Source: Bradyrhizobium sp. (GTDB lineage: Bacteria; Pseudomonadota; Alphaproteobacteria; Rhizobiales; Xanthobacteraceae). Taken from it: a stretch of DNA of 41,543 nucleotides. The position numbers and the translations under genes were made by a program. The stretch spans positions 1-41,543 of the forward strand of contig NZ_JACRMG010000042.1 in NCBI RefSeq assembly GCF_016219575.1, in the 5' to 3' direction. The notes beneath the pieces were generated by a model. The model did not search any database and had not been told where the DNA came from. It saw nothing but the letters and a program-made list of their open reading frames with translations. Shown piece by piece: positions 1 to 9,518 of this stretch (positions within the stretch are counted from its first letter, which is position 1; every line of letters begins with the position of its first letter).

Positions 1-1
1 C

Positions 2-3000
2 ATCGCGATCACGGCAACGACCAGCCAGCACGGCCATTGGGAATATTCCACCGACGGCAGCACGTTCACAAACTTCCCGGCGGTTTCGACCGGTGCGGCA
101 TTGCTGCTGGCGGCCACCGACAAGATCAAGTTCGTTCCCGATGGCACGAACGGCGGCACCGATACGCTGACCTATGTGGCGTGGGACCGGACCACGGGAA
201 CGCACGGCACGACGGCGAACGTGTCGGCCACCGGCGGAACGACGGCCTACTCGCTGACCTCCGACATCGCAACGCTGCAGGTCACCGATGTCAACGATGA
301 GCCGACAGGCGGCGCCGATAATCTCGACACGATCGGGCTGCAAAACAGCGGCTACACTTTCAACTCGGCCAATGGCCACTGGTATCGCGTCGATCAGGGG
401 GCGTTGACCTACGCGCAGGCGCAGGCCCTGGCCGAGAGCTCTGGCGGCTATCTCGCCACCATCACCGACGGGCAGGAGAACGCGTTCGTCCACTCGCTGG
501 TCCAGGGCATCCCGGCCAACGGCGCGATTGCCGATCCGTACGCGCAGCGGGGCGCGTGGCTTGGCGGCGCGGACGCAGCGGTCGAGGGCACCTGGGTGTG
601 GCAGGCGGGTCCGGAGGCGGGACAGGCATTCTGGCAGTCGCCCGGCACGACCTTCATCTACGCCAGTTGGAACCCGATCGAGCCCAACAACGTCGGCAAT
701 GAAGATTACGTCTTCATGGGCAACAACGGCAACTGGTTCGACTATCCCGGCGGAAGTGCGGTTGCCGGATATGTGGTGGAAACCGAGGTCGGCCGGCCGG
801 GCGACGGTTCCTTCACCGACGAGGACACGGCCCAGACGATAGCCACGGCGACGCTGCTCGCCAACGACGACGATGTCGATGAGGGCGCGGTGCTCGCTGT
901 TACCAACGTCAGCGCCACCAGTGCGCTCGGCGCCACGGTGACGCTCAACGGCACGACGATCAGCTACGATCCGGGCAACGCACCTCAGTTGCAGGCGCTC
1001 GCTGCCGGTCAGTCTGCGACCGACACCTTCACCTACACCGTCAGCGACGGGCTGGGCGGCACGTCGACCGCGACCGCAACGCTGACCGTCAGCGGCGTCA
1101 ACGATGCGCCGGTCATCAACTCCAACGGCGGGGGGACGACGGCGTCGGTATCCGTGGCTGAAAATACCACGGCCGTCACCACGGTTCAGGCCGCCGACGT
1201 TGACAATGCGACAGTCACGTACTCGCTCGTCACGGGCGCCGGCTCGCCCGACAAGCTGAAGTTCGCCATCGATTCCAATACCGGTGCGTTGAGCTTCGCT
1301 ACCGCGCCCGATTTCGAAGCGCCGGGCAGCGCGGCCGGGAGCAACGTCTATACCGTTCAGGTCCAGGCCTCCGACGGGGCAGGCGGTACCGATCTCCAGA
1401 CCATTTCGGTCACCGTCACCAACGTCGCGGAGAACCCCACCTACCTGGTCACCTCGACCGCCGATACGACCGACGCAGGAACGCTGCGTAGCGCGATCGC
1501 CTACGCCAACAGCCATCCCAACACGGTCATTACCTTCAGCAACTCGATCGCCAATTCGACGATCACGCTGACGAACGAACTGCCGCTGATCACCGGAAAC
1601 GGAACGGTGATCGACGGCGGCAGCAACAACGTCACGATCAGCGGCAACGACCAGTTCCGTCCCTTCTTCATCGGCGACACGACCTCGACCGTCCACGTCA
1701 CGATCGAAAATCTCACCATCGCGCATGGCGCGGCCTTGGGCGGCGCGGGCGGATCCGGTGGCGGTGGCGGCGGCGGAGGTCTCGGCGGCGCGATCTTCGT
1801 CAGCCATAACGCGTCGCTGAACCTGATCAATGCGTCCGTGCAGAACAACAGCGCGGTCGGCGGAGCCGGCGGCGCCGCCGGTCCAGCTAGCTTTTATGGC
1901 GCCGGTGGCGGTGGCGGCGGCATGGGCGGAGCCGGCGCGGCCGGCGGTACGGGGCCCGGCGAAGCGGGCGGCGGTGGCGGTGGCTTCGGTATTGGTGCCA
2001 ATGGCGGCGTGCAGAATATTTATGGCGGTGGCACCGGCGCTGCGGGTGATTTCACAGGCGGCGCCGCGGCCGGCGCCGGCATTGGATTTACTGCGACGGG
2101 GTACGGTCCGGGCGGACCTGGCGGCGCGAATGGCGGCGGTGGCGGCGGCAGCGGATATGCCGGCGCAGGCGGCGGCGGCGGTGTCGGTGGCGGGTCGGCG
2201 TCGCTTAGCCCGAACCAGGGCGGCAGCGGAGGATTCGGCGGCGGCGGCGGCGGCGGCGGACCGAACAGCGACGCGCACGGCGGCAATGGCGGCTATGGCG
2301 GCGGCGGTGGTGGCGGCGGTGATGCCGGGGGGATGGACGGCTCCGCCTCTGGCATTCCTGGCACGGGCGGCTTTGCTGGCGGTGGCGGCGGCTACGGACA
2401 CGCGTACGGCGCCGGACCCAGCGTCCCTGTCTCCGGCGGCTTTGCTGGCGGCAGCGGCGGCGCGAGTACGGGCAATGTGGGTGGTTACACCCAGAACCAG
2501 TCCGGTGGCGGTGGCGGCGCCGGCATGGGCGGCGGCATCTTCGTCATGGACGGTGGCTCGCTCACCATTGCCGGCACACTTTCAATCAACGGCGATACCG
2601 TGGCCGGCGGCGCCGGCGGCGGTGGCGGCGCGGGCAACGGCGGCGCGTTTGGCGGCGGCATTTTCCTCGCAGGCTCTTCCGGCACCATCACGTTTGCGCC
2701 GGGCGCCGGCCAGACCGCAACGATCTCCGATGCGATCGCCGATCAATCGGGCTCAGGCGGCACCGGCGGCAATGCAGGCGTTTACGCACTCGTTCTCGAC
2801 GGCGCCGGCAAGCTCGTTCTGTCCGGCACCAACACCTACACCGGCGCGACCACGATCGTGGAGGGCACGCTCCAGGTCGATGGCTCGATCGCGAATTCCG
2901 CCGTCACCGTGCAGGACGGCGGCACGCTCGGCGGCAACGGCGCCACCGGTGCGGTCACGCTGGAGGCCGGCGCGACGCTGGCGCCGGGCGCCAGTGCCGG

Positions 3001-6000
3001 ACTGCTCAACACCGGCAATCTCTCATTTGAGGTCGGCGCGACGTTTGCAGTCGAACTCGGTGGCGCAAGCGCGGGTGTCGGCGGCTACGACCAGATCCAT
3101 GTCAGCGGCACGGTTTATCTGAATGGCGCCACGCTTTCGACATCGCTGGTCAACGCGTTCGATCCTGCCAGCGGGACCTTCACGATCATCGACAATGACG
3201 GCACCTCCGACGCCGTCAGCGGCACTTTCGCCGGGCTGACCGAGGGCGCCGTGTTTACGGCCGGCGGGCATGACTTCAGGATCAGCTATGCCGGCGGAGA
3301 CGGCAACGACGTCACATTGTCCGTCGTCGACGACGAATTCCGCGTCAACACGACCACGGCGAACGCGCAACAGTACAGCGCGGTCGGCGCGCTGACCGGC
3401 GGCGGCTTCGTCATTGCCTGGGTCTCGACGGGGCAGGATGGCTCCGGCACCGGCATCTACGCCCAGCGCTATGACAGCTCTGGCGCGCCCGTCGGCGGCG
3501 AATTCCTCGTCAATACGGTGACCACCGACAATCAATCCGGTCCGTTCGTGGAGGGACTTGCGGATGGCGGATACGTCGTCAGCTGGTCTTCCGGAAGCAA
3601 TAACGGCGCGACCATTCACGCGCAGCGATACAACAGTTCCGGAGCGACGGTCGGCGGCGAGCTCAACGTCGGCACGTATGGCGAGAATTCGTCCATCGCG
3701 GCGCTGACCAATGGCGGCTATGTCATCACCTACACGACGGGCGATGCCAATCTCTCCGGCACCTATGCCGTGATCTACGGTGCCAACGTCAACGACCCAC
3801 CCAGCGGGCCGTTCCTGGTCAACACCACCACTGCCGGCCAGCAGCAGCCCGCCTCGGTGGTCGGCACCTCCAATGGCGGTTTCATCGTGTCCTGGCATTC
3901 CTCCGCGCAGGATAACGTCGACGGTTCGTGGGGCGTGTATTTCCAGCGCTTCGACGCCAGCGGCGCCAAGCTCGGCGGCGAAGTCCGGGCCAACGTCACC
4001 ACGGCGGGCGATCAGTATGGCGGCAAGCTCGCCGTGCTCACCGACGGCAGCTTCGTCGTAACCTGGCAAGATCAGTCGGCAGGCACCATCGTGGCCCGGC
4101 ATTTCAATGCCTCCGGCCAGGCGATCAGCGGCGAAGTGACGATCGGCATAGGCACCGACGATACGGTCCAGGCGCTGCCGGATGGCGGCTACTTCGTCAC
4201 CTACAAGGCGTCCGACGGCAGCAATGTCGGCCTGTTCGGCCAATGCGTCAGCGCGTCCGACACGCTGAACGGCGCCGCCTTCCAGATCAACCAGACCACC
4301 ACCGGCGAACAGAATTTCCTCAGCGACCGCTCCAATCCGACGGCGGTTCTCGCCTCGGGCGCGATCGTCTCGACCTGGTTTGGCGAGCCGAACGTCGGCG
4401 GCAACGAGATCTACGCCAGGCTGTTTACCGTCCTGCAGGCCTCTGCCGACACCGTCACGACCAACGAGAACGCACCGATCACGCTGTCGAACCTGACGGC
4501 AAACGACACGACCGTCGGGAGTTCCGCGCCAAAAATCGTGTCCGTCTACGACGCCCAGCACGGTACCGTCGATCTCAACGGCGGCGTGCCCGTGTTCACG
4601 CCGGATGCCGGCTTTGCCGGCCAGGCGAGCTTCTCCTACTGGATCAGCGAGACCGCGAACCCGACGCCGCCGGGCACGTTCAATGCGGCTGTCAACTACG
4701 CTTCAGGCACGTATCCACAGGCGGTGACGATTGCCGACATCAACGGCGACGGCAAGCTTGATCTCCTGACGTCGGACTACACCGTTAATGTCATTGGCGT
4801 CCTGCTTGGGAACGGCAACGGCACCTTCCAGAACTACGGCACGCTGTCGGCCGGCGACAGGCCCGCGACGCCCGTCGTCGTTGCCGATTTCGACAACGAC
4901 GGGGCCGTGGATATCGCGGTCGGCAATTTTGGCTCCGACGACATCACGATCTGGTACGGCAACGGCAACGGAACCTACTCGACCTCGTCCAGCTACTCCG
5001 CCGGCGACGGTCCGGAAGGTCTGAGCGCGGCGGACGTGAACGGCGACGGCAACATCGACCTTGTCGTCTCGGACTACAACTCCGGCAAGATTTCGGTGAC
5101 ACTCGGCAACGGCAATCGCACGTTCCAGGCTCCGGTGGAGTACTCGGTCGGGGGCAGCGCCGGGTCGCTGCCTTATCTGAATGCGCTGGCCGACCTGAAC
5201 GGCGACGGCAAGCTGGACATCGTCGTCGGCAACGCGGGCAGCAGCAACATCTCTGTTCTGCTGGGCACCGGTACCGGCACGTTCAATGCGGCGGTCAACT
5301 ACGCGACACCGGCGGGCTCGAACGCGGTCGCGATCGGCGATCTCAACGGCGACGGCATTCTGGACATCGTCAGCTCCAACGGCACCGTCAGTGTCTTCCT
5401 AGGCAACGGCGACGGAACCTTCCAGCCGCAGACTTCCTATGCTGCCGGCGTCAGGACCAAGGGCATCGCGCTGGCTGACCTCAACCAGGACGGCTTACTC
5501 GACGTCGTCGTCGGCAACAGCCGCGATGGAAATGTCGGTGCGGCGACCAACAGCGTGTCTGTGCTGTTCGGCAACGGCGATGGAACGCTTGATGGGCCGG
5601 TCGCATATGCGACCGCCTGGGACACCTATGGCGTGGCGGTTGCCGACCTCAACGGCGACGGCCGTCCTGACATCGCCGCGCCCAACGAATTGAGCGACAA
5701 TGTCTCCGTCCTGCTCAACGCGACGCCCGGCGGCGCGCTGTCGAGCGCGACGGTGACGGTGAATGTTGTCGCGGACGCGCCGCCGACGGTCTCCGGCGAC
5801 ATGGCGATCACCCTGGTGAAGGGCAGCGGCGTCGCCCTCACCACGGCCGATCTCAACGCCACCGACCTGGTGAGCGGGCCCGTGAATCTCACCTTCACGG
5901 TCGTCGAAACCAGCCGTGGCCACCTGGTCGATTCGCTATCGGCCAATACCATTGCGCCGGGCGGCCACTTCATGCTCGCCGACGTGATCGCCGGTCATGT

Positions 6001-9000
6001 CCTCTTCGTCGCCGACAACGCGACCTATGCCGGTGCCGGCGGCATTGCGCTCACGCTGTCCGACGGCGTGACGCGGGCCACGCCCGACCAGGCCGTGTTC
6101 GTCGGCGTCAGCATCGTCGATGCCGAGTTCCGTGTTCTCACGGCCGGCGGCTACGATTTCGACCAGGTCGATCCGATCGACGGCATGGGGTCGGGCACGG
6201 TCGTGCCGGTCGACGATCATTCGTTCCGCATTGTCAACACGGCGACGAACCGCGATTTCATCTTCACGGGCAACGGTCTGGTCTACAACCCGGAAGCCCA
6301 TAGCTTCAGCCCCGGCGGGACCATCGTCTCGATCCTGGAAGTGACCCACGATACCCAAACTGAACTGGCGCTTTTCTCGCTCAATGTCCCGGCCGACCAG
6401 TGGTATGCGGCCGTCGTCGCCCGTGCAGCCGGCGACAACAGCCAGATCGAAGCGCTGGTCAGTCAGTGGAGCTTCAATTTCATCGGCAATGCCGGCGGCG
6501 ATTTCTTCGGCGCCGCCGAAGTCAACGATGTCTTCACCGGCAATGGCGGCAATGACGGGTTCGACGGTGCGTTCGGCTTCGATCGTGCGGCCTATACGCA
6601 TGCGACCGGTCCGATCGATGTGCAGCTGGCGGACGGCACCGTCAAGGAATACAGCCCGGACGTCGTTCCGGTCTTGCTCAGCACCGACACTCTTCAGTCG
6701 ATTGAACTGGTGACCGGCAGTAACTTCGCTGACATATTCAATGCCGGCGCGACAGCCAGCAACCCCGGCAACCCCAACTCTTTTCCCGTTATTCCTCCCG
6801 GCTTCAGTGCATTCAGCACCAATGCCGGCAGCAGGGTCGCCTTCAACGTCAACGGCACCTTCAACGAGTTCGAGGGCCGCGGCGGCGACGATACCATCAC
6901 CGGTAACGGCGATACGAGGATCTCCTACAGTCACGCCACCTCTGGCGTCACCGTCACGTTCAACGGCTGGGTACCCGGCCAGGGTGCGTCCGGACAGGCC
7001 GTCGGCGACGCCTCTGTCGGCACCGACACCTTCTCCGGCGTGTCGCGGGTGCGTGGCTCGTTCTTCGACGACGCATTCTACGGCAGCACCAATTCGGCCG
7101 GTACCGGCGAGAACTTCGAAGGCCTCGGCGGCAACGACATCATCCATGGCGGCGGCGGTTTCGACCGCGCCATCTATGGCGGCGCCTTCATGGGTGCCGG
7201 CATCGTCGTCAATCTGGCGGCTGGCACGGTGACCGGGGCGTCCGACGTCGGCACCGATACCCTCAACTCGGTCGAAGGTATCAGCGGCACAGATTTCGCC
7301 GACGTCTACAATGCCGTCGGGTTTACGCGTTCTGACGCAAGCAATCCGAGCATCAATTCGGGCAGCACCCAGATCTCCGCGAGCAATCCGAATCCGTCGG
7401 ATTTCAACGAATTCGAGGGCCGCGGCGGTGACGATGTCATCACCGGCAACGGCAACACCCGGATCGCATTCTACAGTGCGACCGGAGGTGTGGTCGTCAC
7501 CTTGGGCGATAACGCCGCTGTCCATGGCAGCGCTGTCGGCGCCTCCAGTGGCGTCGATGACATCGTCAGCGGCGTCAGCCACGTCAACGGCTCTGAATTC
7601 AACGACATCATTACCGGCAACGACACCGGTGCCGGCAATACGCTGGACGGCCGTGCCGGCAACGATGTTCTCGACGGCAGGGGCGGCAACGATAGGCTGA
7701 CCGGCGGCACCGGTGCGGACATCTTCGTGTACGGCTCGGCCGGCGGTAACGACCGCATCAACGATTTCAACCGGTCTCAGGGCGACCGTATCGATCTGCG
7801 CACGGCGGGTGTCGCGGGAACATCGACTCTCGTTTTCACCGAGGGCACCTTCAATCCCCTTACGGGCGTGTTCACGGCGGGCGTGGGAGGGCCGGATACG
7901 CGCATCACCGATACGACCCATTTCGGCTCGAGCTCGAGCCATTCAATTCTCCTTGTTGGCGTAAGCGCGGGCAGTCTGACGGCCAGCGATTTCATCTTCA
8001 CCGGCCAGGTCGCAGTCTCCGTGCAGACGCTCGACGGCTACGATTTCTCGACGCTCTATGACAGCCTCGCGGCGGGCGTCGTCGATACGCAGGCCAGCAC
8101 CAGCGATCGCATCTACGTCGTCGACACGGCCAGGGGCGTCACCTACGAGTTGATCGGAACCGGCATCTTCGCCGGCGGGTCTCCTGCGGGCGCTACGGTT
8201 ACCGCCATCAATATTCTCGACACCACCGACCCGACCAAGAACACGCAGGATCATGTCCTGGTCAACACCAATGGCTGGGGCTTCACCGCGAACGATCTGT
8301 TCGACGCTATCGCACAGTTCCAGGCGGACAATAGCCAGACCACCGATCTCGACGATCTCTTCAATCCAGCAAGCTACAGCGCCGTCGGCAGCGCAGGCTA
8401 TGCCGATTTCCACAGCCAGCCCCGTTCCGGCGCCGACGTCTTCTTCGGCGGCGATCAGGCCGACGTGTTCAACGGCCTGCCGGGCCCGTTCGGCGCATTC
8501 GATCCCGGCAGCGACACCGTGGACTATTCACACGCGACTTCGGCCGTGAGCGTCAATCTGCAGACGGGAGCGAAGAGCGGTACCGCGGCTCTCGGTGACA
8601 CGTTTATTTCGATCGAGAATCTGCGCGGCACGGCCTTCAGCGACACCCTGACCGGCGATGGCCAGGCAAACGTTATCGAGGGCGGGCTCGGCGACGACCT
8701 GCTCGATGGCGGCGGCAATGGCTTCAACGGCGGCGACACTGTCAGCTATGAGCATGCCACGTCGGCGGTGTCGGTGGACCTCAATATCGTCGGCGTGTCG
8801 CAGGATACCGTCGGCGCGGGTCTCGATACGCTTACCGGTTTCGAAGGCGTGCGCGGCTCGGCCTGGGACGACACCCTGACCGGAAGCGGCAACAGCGTGC
8901 TTGAGGGTGGCGCGGGCAACGACACCCTGATCGGCCAGGCCGTAGGTAGCGACACCGCCAGTTACCAGCACGCCGCGGCCGGCGTTACCGTGGACCTTGT

Positions 9001-9421
9001 GGAAGGCATCGCGCAGGGCGGGGCCGGCAACGACATCCTCACCAACATCCGGAACGTGTGGGGGTCGGAGTTCAACGACGTCATCACCGGCAACAGCGCC
9101 GAAAATTCGTTCTTCGGCCAGAGCGGCAACGACACCTTCGTGTTCAGCGAGACCGGCATCGGCCACGACACCATCGGCGATTTCCAGTCGGGCGAGGATC
9201 ACATTCAGATCGACTACACCCTCGATGCCCCGTTCGACCCCAATGACGCCGCCAGCTTCAATACCTGGCTGGCCGGCCACGTCACGACAAATGGGGGCGA
9301 CCTGCTGATCGACCTCGACAGCAACGGGGTCAACCAGAATACGATCCTGTTGCAGAATGCCTCCATTGCGGGCCTTCGTGCGAGCGACTTCATCCTTCAT
9401 CCGGGCGGCGGCTTCAACTAG
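2..9421 (+). CDS. Giant mosaic RTX adhesin-like protein, type I secreted (5' partial)
   Basis: The frame is open from base 2, so the start lies left of the window; 3,139 codons are visible. Domains in order (nt): Ig/VCBS-like strand module (2-295); C-type lectin-like domain with WNPIEPNN and NGNWFDYP (about 353-790); cadherin-like DANDAP-type modules (808-1430); a beta-helix-like lead-in (1440-1735); a Gly-rich PGRS-like tract (1736-2690); an autotransporter-associated strand repeat with LSGTNTYTGATTI (2810-3010); seven VNT...GGFVxxW repeats (3337-4430); an Ig-like module (4440-4677); seven FG-GAP/VCBS repeats with DxNxDGxxD (4678-5720); a cadherin/CSPG-like module (5760-6110); two copies of an unnamed GYDF module (6120-6540, 8010-8470); and RTX GGxGxD repeats with seven YSHATSAVxVxL units (6540-9180). 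The C-terminus (DTIGDFQSGEDHI...LRASDFIL) is a typical uncleaved type I secretion signal. It is probably a calcium-dependent adhesin on or released from the cell surface. No catalytic domain is recognisable. The ligand is unknown; the lectin domain suggests glycans (inference). Confidence 0.93.
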   Translation: MAITATTSQHGHWEYSTDGSTFTNFPAVSTGAALLLAATDKIKFVPDGTNGGTDTLTYVAWDRTTGTHGTTANVSATGGTTAYSLTSDIATLQVTDVNDEPTGGADNLDTIGLQNSGYTFNSANGHWYRVDQGALTYAQAQALAESSGGYLATITDGQENAFVHSLVQGIPANGAIADPYAQRGAWLGGADAAVEGTWVWQAGPEAGQAFWQSPGTTFIYASWNPIEPNNVGNEDYVFMGNNGNWFDYPGGSAVAGYVVETEVGRPGDGSFTDEDTAQTIATATLLANDDDVDEGAVLAVTNVSATSALGATVTLNGTTISYDPGNAPQLQALAAGQSATDTFTYTVSDGLGGTSTATATLTVSGVNDAPVINSNGGGTTASVSVAENTTAVTTVQAADVDNATVTYSLVTGAGSPDKLKFAIDSNTGALSFATAPDFEAPGSAAGSNVYTVQVQASDGAGGTDLQTISVTVTNVAENPTYLVTSTADTTDAGTLRSAIAYANSHPNTVITFSNSIANSTITLTNELPLITGNGTVIDGGSNNVTISGNDQFRPFFIGDTTSTVHVTIENLTIAHGAALGGAGGSGGGGGGGGLGGAIFVSHNASLNLINASVQNNSAVGGAGGAAGPASFYGAGGGGGGMGGAGAAGGTGPGEAGGGGGGFGIGANGGVQNIYGGGTGAAGDFTGGAAAGAGIGFTATGYGPGGPGGANGGGGGGSGYAGAGGGGGVGGGSASLSPNQGGSGGFGGGGGGGGPNSDAHGGNGGYGGGGGGGGDAGGMDGSASGIPGTGGFAGGGGGYGHAYGAGPSVPVSGGFAGGSGGASTGNVGGYTQNQSGGGGGAGMGGGIFVMDGGSLTIAGTLSINGDTVAGGAGGGGGAGNGGAFGGGIFLAGSSGTITFAPGAGQTATISDAIADQSGSGGTGGNAGVYALVLDGAGKLVLSGTNTYTGATTIVEGTLQVDGSIANSAVTVQDGGTLGGNGATGAVTLEAGATLAPGASAGLLNTGNLSFEVGATFAVELGGASAGVGGYDQIHVSGTVYLNGATLSTSLVNAFDPASGTFTIIDNDGTSDAVSGTFAGLTEGAVFTAGGHDFRISYAGGDGNDVTLSVVDDEFRVNTTTANAQQYSAVGALTGGGFVIAWVSTGQDGSGTGIYAQRYDSSGAPVGGEFLVNTVTTDNQSGPFVEGLADGGYVVSWSSGSNNGATIHAQRYNSSGATVGGELNVGTYGENSSIAALTNGGYVITYTTGDANLSGTYAVIYGANVNDPPSGPFLVNTTTAGQQQPASVVGTSNGGFIVSWHSSAQDNVDGSWGVYFQRFDASGAKLGGEVRANVTTAGDQYGGKLAVLTDGSFVVTWQDQSAGTIVARHFNASGQAISGEVTIGIGTDDTVQALPDGGYFVTYKASDGSNVGLFGQCVSASDTLNGAAFQINQTTTGEQNFLSDRSNPTAVLASGAIVSTWFGEPNVGGNEIYARLFTVLQASADTVTTNENAPITLSNLTANDTTVGSSAPKIVSVYDAQHGTVDLNGGVPVFTPDAGFAGQASFSYWISETANPTPPGTFNAAVNYASGTYPQAVTIADINGDGKLDLLTSDYTVNVIGVLLGNGNGTFQNYGTLSAGDRPATPVVVADFDNDGAVDIAVGNFGSDDITIWYGNGNGTYSTSSSYSAGDGPEGLSAADVNGDGNIDLVVSDYNSGKISVTLGNGNRTFQAPVEYSVGGSAGSLPYLNALADLNGDGKLDIVVGNAGSSNISVLLGTGTGTFNAAVNYATPAGSNAVAIGDLNGDGILDIVSSNGTVSVFLGNGDGTFQPQTSYAAGVRTKGIALADLNQDGLLDVVVGNSRDGNVGAATNSVSVLFGNGDGTLDGPVAYATAWDTYGVAVADLNGDGRPDIAAPNELSDNVSVLLNATPGGALSSATVTVNVVADAPPTVSGDMAITLVKGSGVALTTADLNATDLVSGPVNLTFTVVETSRGHLVDSLSANTIAPGGHFMLADVIAGHVLFVADNATYAGAGGIALTLSDGVTRATPDQAVFVGVSIVDAEFRVLTAGGYDFDQVDPIDGMGSGTVVPVDDHSFRIVNTATNRDFIFTGNGLVYNPEAHSFSPGGTIVSILEVTHDTQTELALFSLNVPADQWYAAVVARAAGDNSQIEALVSQWSFNFIGNAGGDFFGAAEVNDVFTGNGGNDGFDGAFGFDRAAYTHATGPIDVQLADGTVKEYSPDVVPVLLSTDTLQSIELVTGSNFADIFNAGATASNPGNPNSFPVIPPGFSAFSTNAGSRVAFNVNGTFNEFEGRGGDDTITGNGDTRISYSHATSGVTVTFNGWVPGQGASGQAVGDASVGTDTFSGVSRVRGSFFDDAFYGSTNSAGTGENFEGLGGNDIIHGGGGFDRAIYGGAFMGAGIVVNLAAGTVTGASDVGTDTLNSVEGISGTDFADVYNAVGFTRSDASNPSINSGSTQISASNPNPSDFNEFEGRGGDDVITGNGNTRIAFYSATGGVVVTLGDNAAVHGSAVGASSGVDDIVSGVSHVNGSEFNDIITGNDTGAGNTLDGRAGNDVLDGRGGNDRLTGGTGADIFVYGSAGGNDRINDFNRSQGDRIDLRTAGVAGTSTLVFTEGTFNPLTGVFTAGVGGPDTRITDTTHFGSSSSHSILLVGVSAGSLTASDFIFTGQVAVSVQTLDGYDFSTLYDSLAAGVVDTQASTSDRIYVVDTARGVTYELIGTGIFAGGSPAGATVTAINILDTTDPTKNTQDHVLVNTNGWGFTANDLFDAIAQFQADNSQTTDLDDLFNPASYSAVGSAGYADFHSQPRSGADVFFGGDQADVFNGLPGPFGAFDPGSDTVDYSHATSAVSVNLQTGAKSGTAALGDTFISIENLRGTAFSDTLTGDGQANVIEGGLGDDLLDGGGNGFNGGDTVSYEHATSAVSVDLNIVGVSQDTVGAGLDTLTGFEGVRGSAWDDTLTGSGNSVLEGGAGNDTLIGQAVGSDTASYQHAAAGVTVDLVEGIAQGGAGNDILTNIRNVWGSEFNDVITGNSAENSFFGQSGNDTFVFSETGIGHDTIGDFQSGEDHIQIDYTLDAPFDPNDAASFNTWLAGHVTTNGGDLLIDLDSNGVNQNTILLQNASIAGLRASDFILHPGGGFN
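1736..2690 (+). repeat. Glycine-rich GGC/GGT tract inside the RTX gene
   Basis: About 950 bases consist mostly of glycine codons in runs such as GGTGGCGGCGG, encoding Gly-Gly-Ala/Asn/Ser motifs like those of PGRS or silk-like proteins. The frame stays open throughout. The opposite strand is an artefactual proline-rich frame. Simple triplet structure makes replication slippage and assembly error likely here. The protein segment is low complexity, between a beta-helix-like lead-in and an autotransporter-type strand repeat, so it may form a glycine-rich solenoid (inference). Confidence 0.9.
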
Positions 9422-9441
9422 CCGTCAGGCCTCTCCATGCC

Positions 9442-9487
9442 TCACGCGGGGATACGCGCGCTGCGCTCGCTCGAAATCCCTGCGTGA
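9442..9487. terminator. Stem-loop after the RTX gene (possible terminator or processing site)
   Basis: TCACGCGGGGAT (9442-9453) pairs with ATCCCTGCGTGA (9476-9487) with one mismatch, enclosing a 22-base loop. It starts 21 bases after the RTX stop codon and ends 31 bases before the cyclase start. No T-run follows, so it is not a classical intrinsic terminator; it could limit read-through or stabilise the transcript end. Confidence 0.45.
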
Positions 9488-9518
9488 TCAATTCTTCCCG
9501 GCGTGATACCCAGACACC

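Noticed and set aside
1736..2690. Possible CRISPR or tandem DNA repeat array in the glycine tract
   Set aside because: No constant repeat-spacer period. The similarity comes from glycine codons in one open frame.
1830..3122. 430-codon plus-strand frame across the glycine tract
   Set aside because: It is a frame-shifted reading of GGC repeats giving Ala/Arg runs. The glycine frame continues without a break into recognised domains.
5936..7942. 668-codon open frame on the minus strand within the RTX gene
   Set aside because: It is Asp/Ala/Arg/Val-rich without domains, antisense to well-formed RTX and cadherin repeats. Similar frames at 3023-4561 and 8528-9400 are by-products of repeated GC-rich coding sequence.
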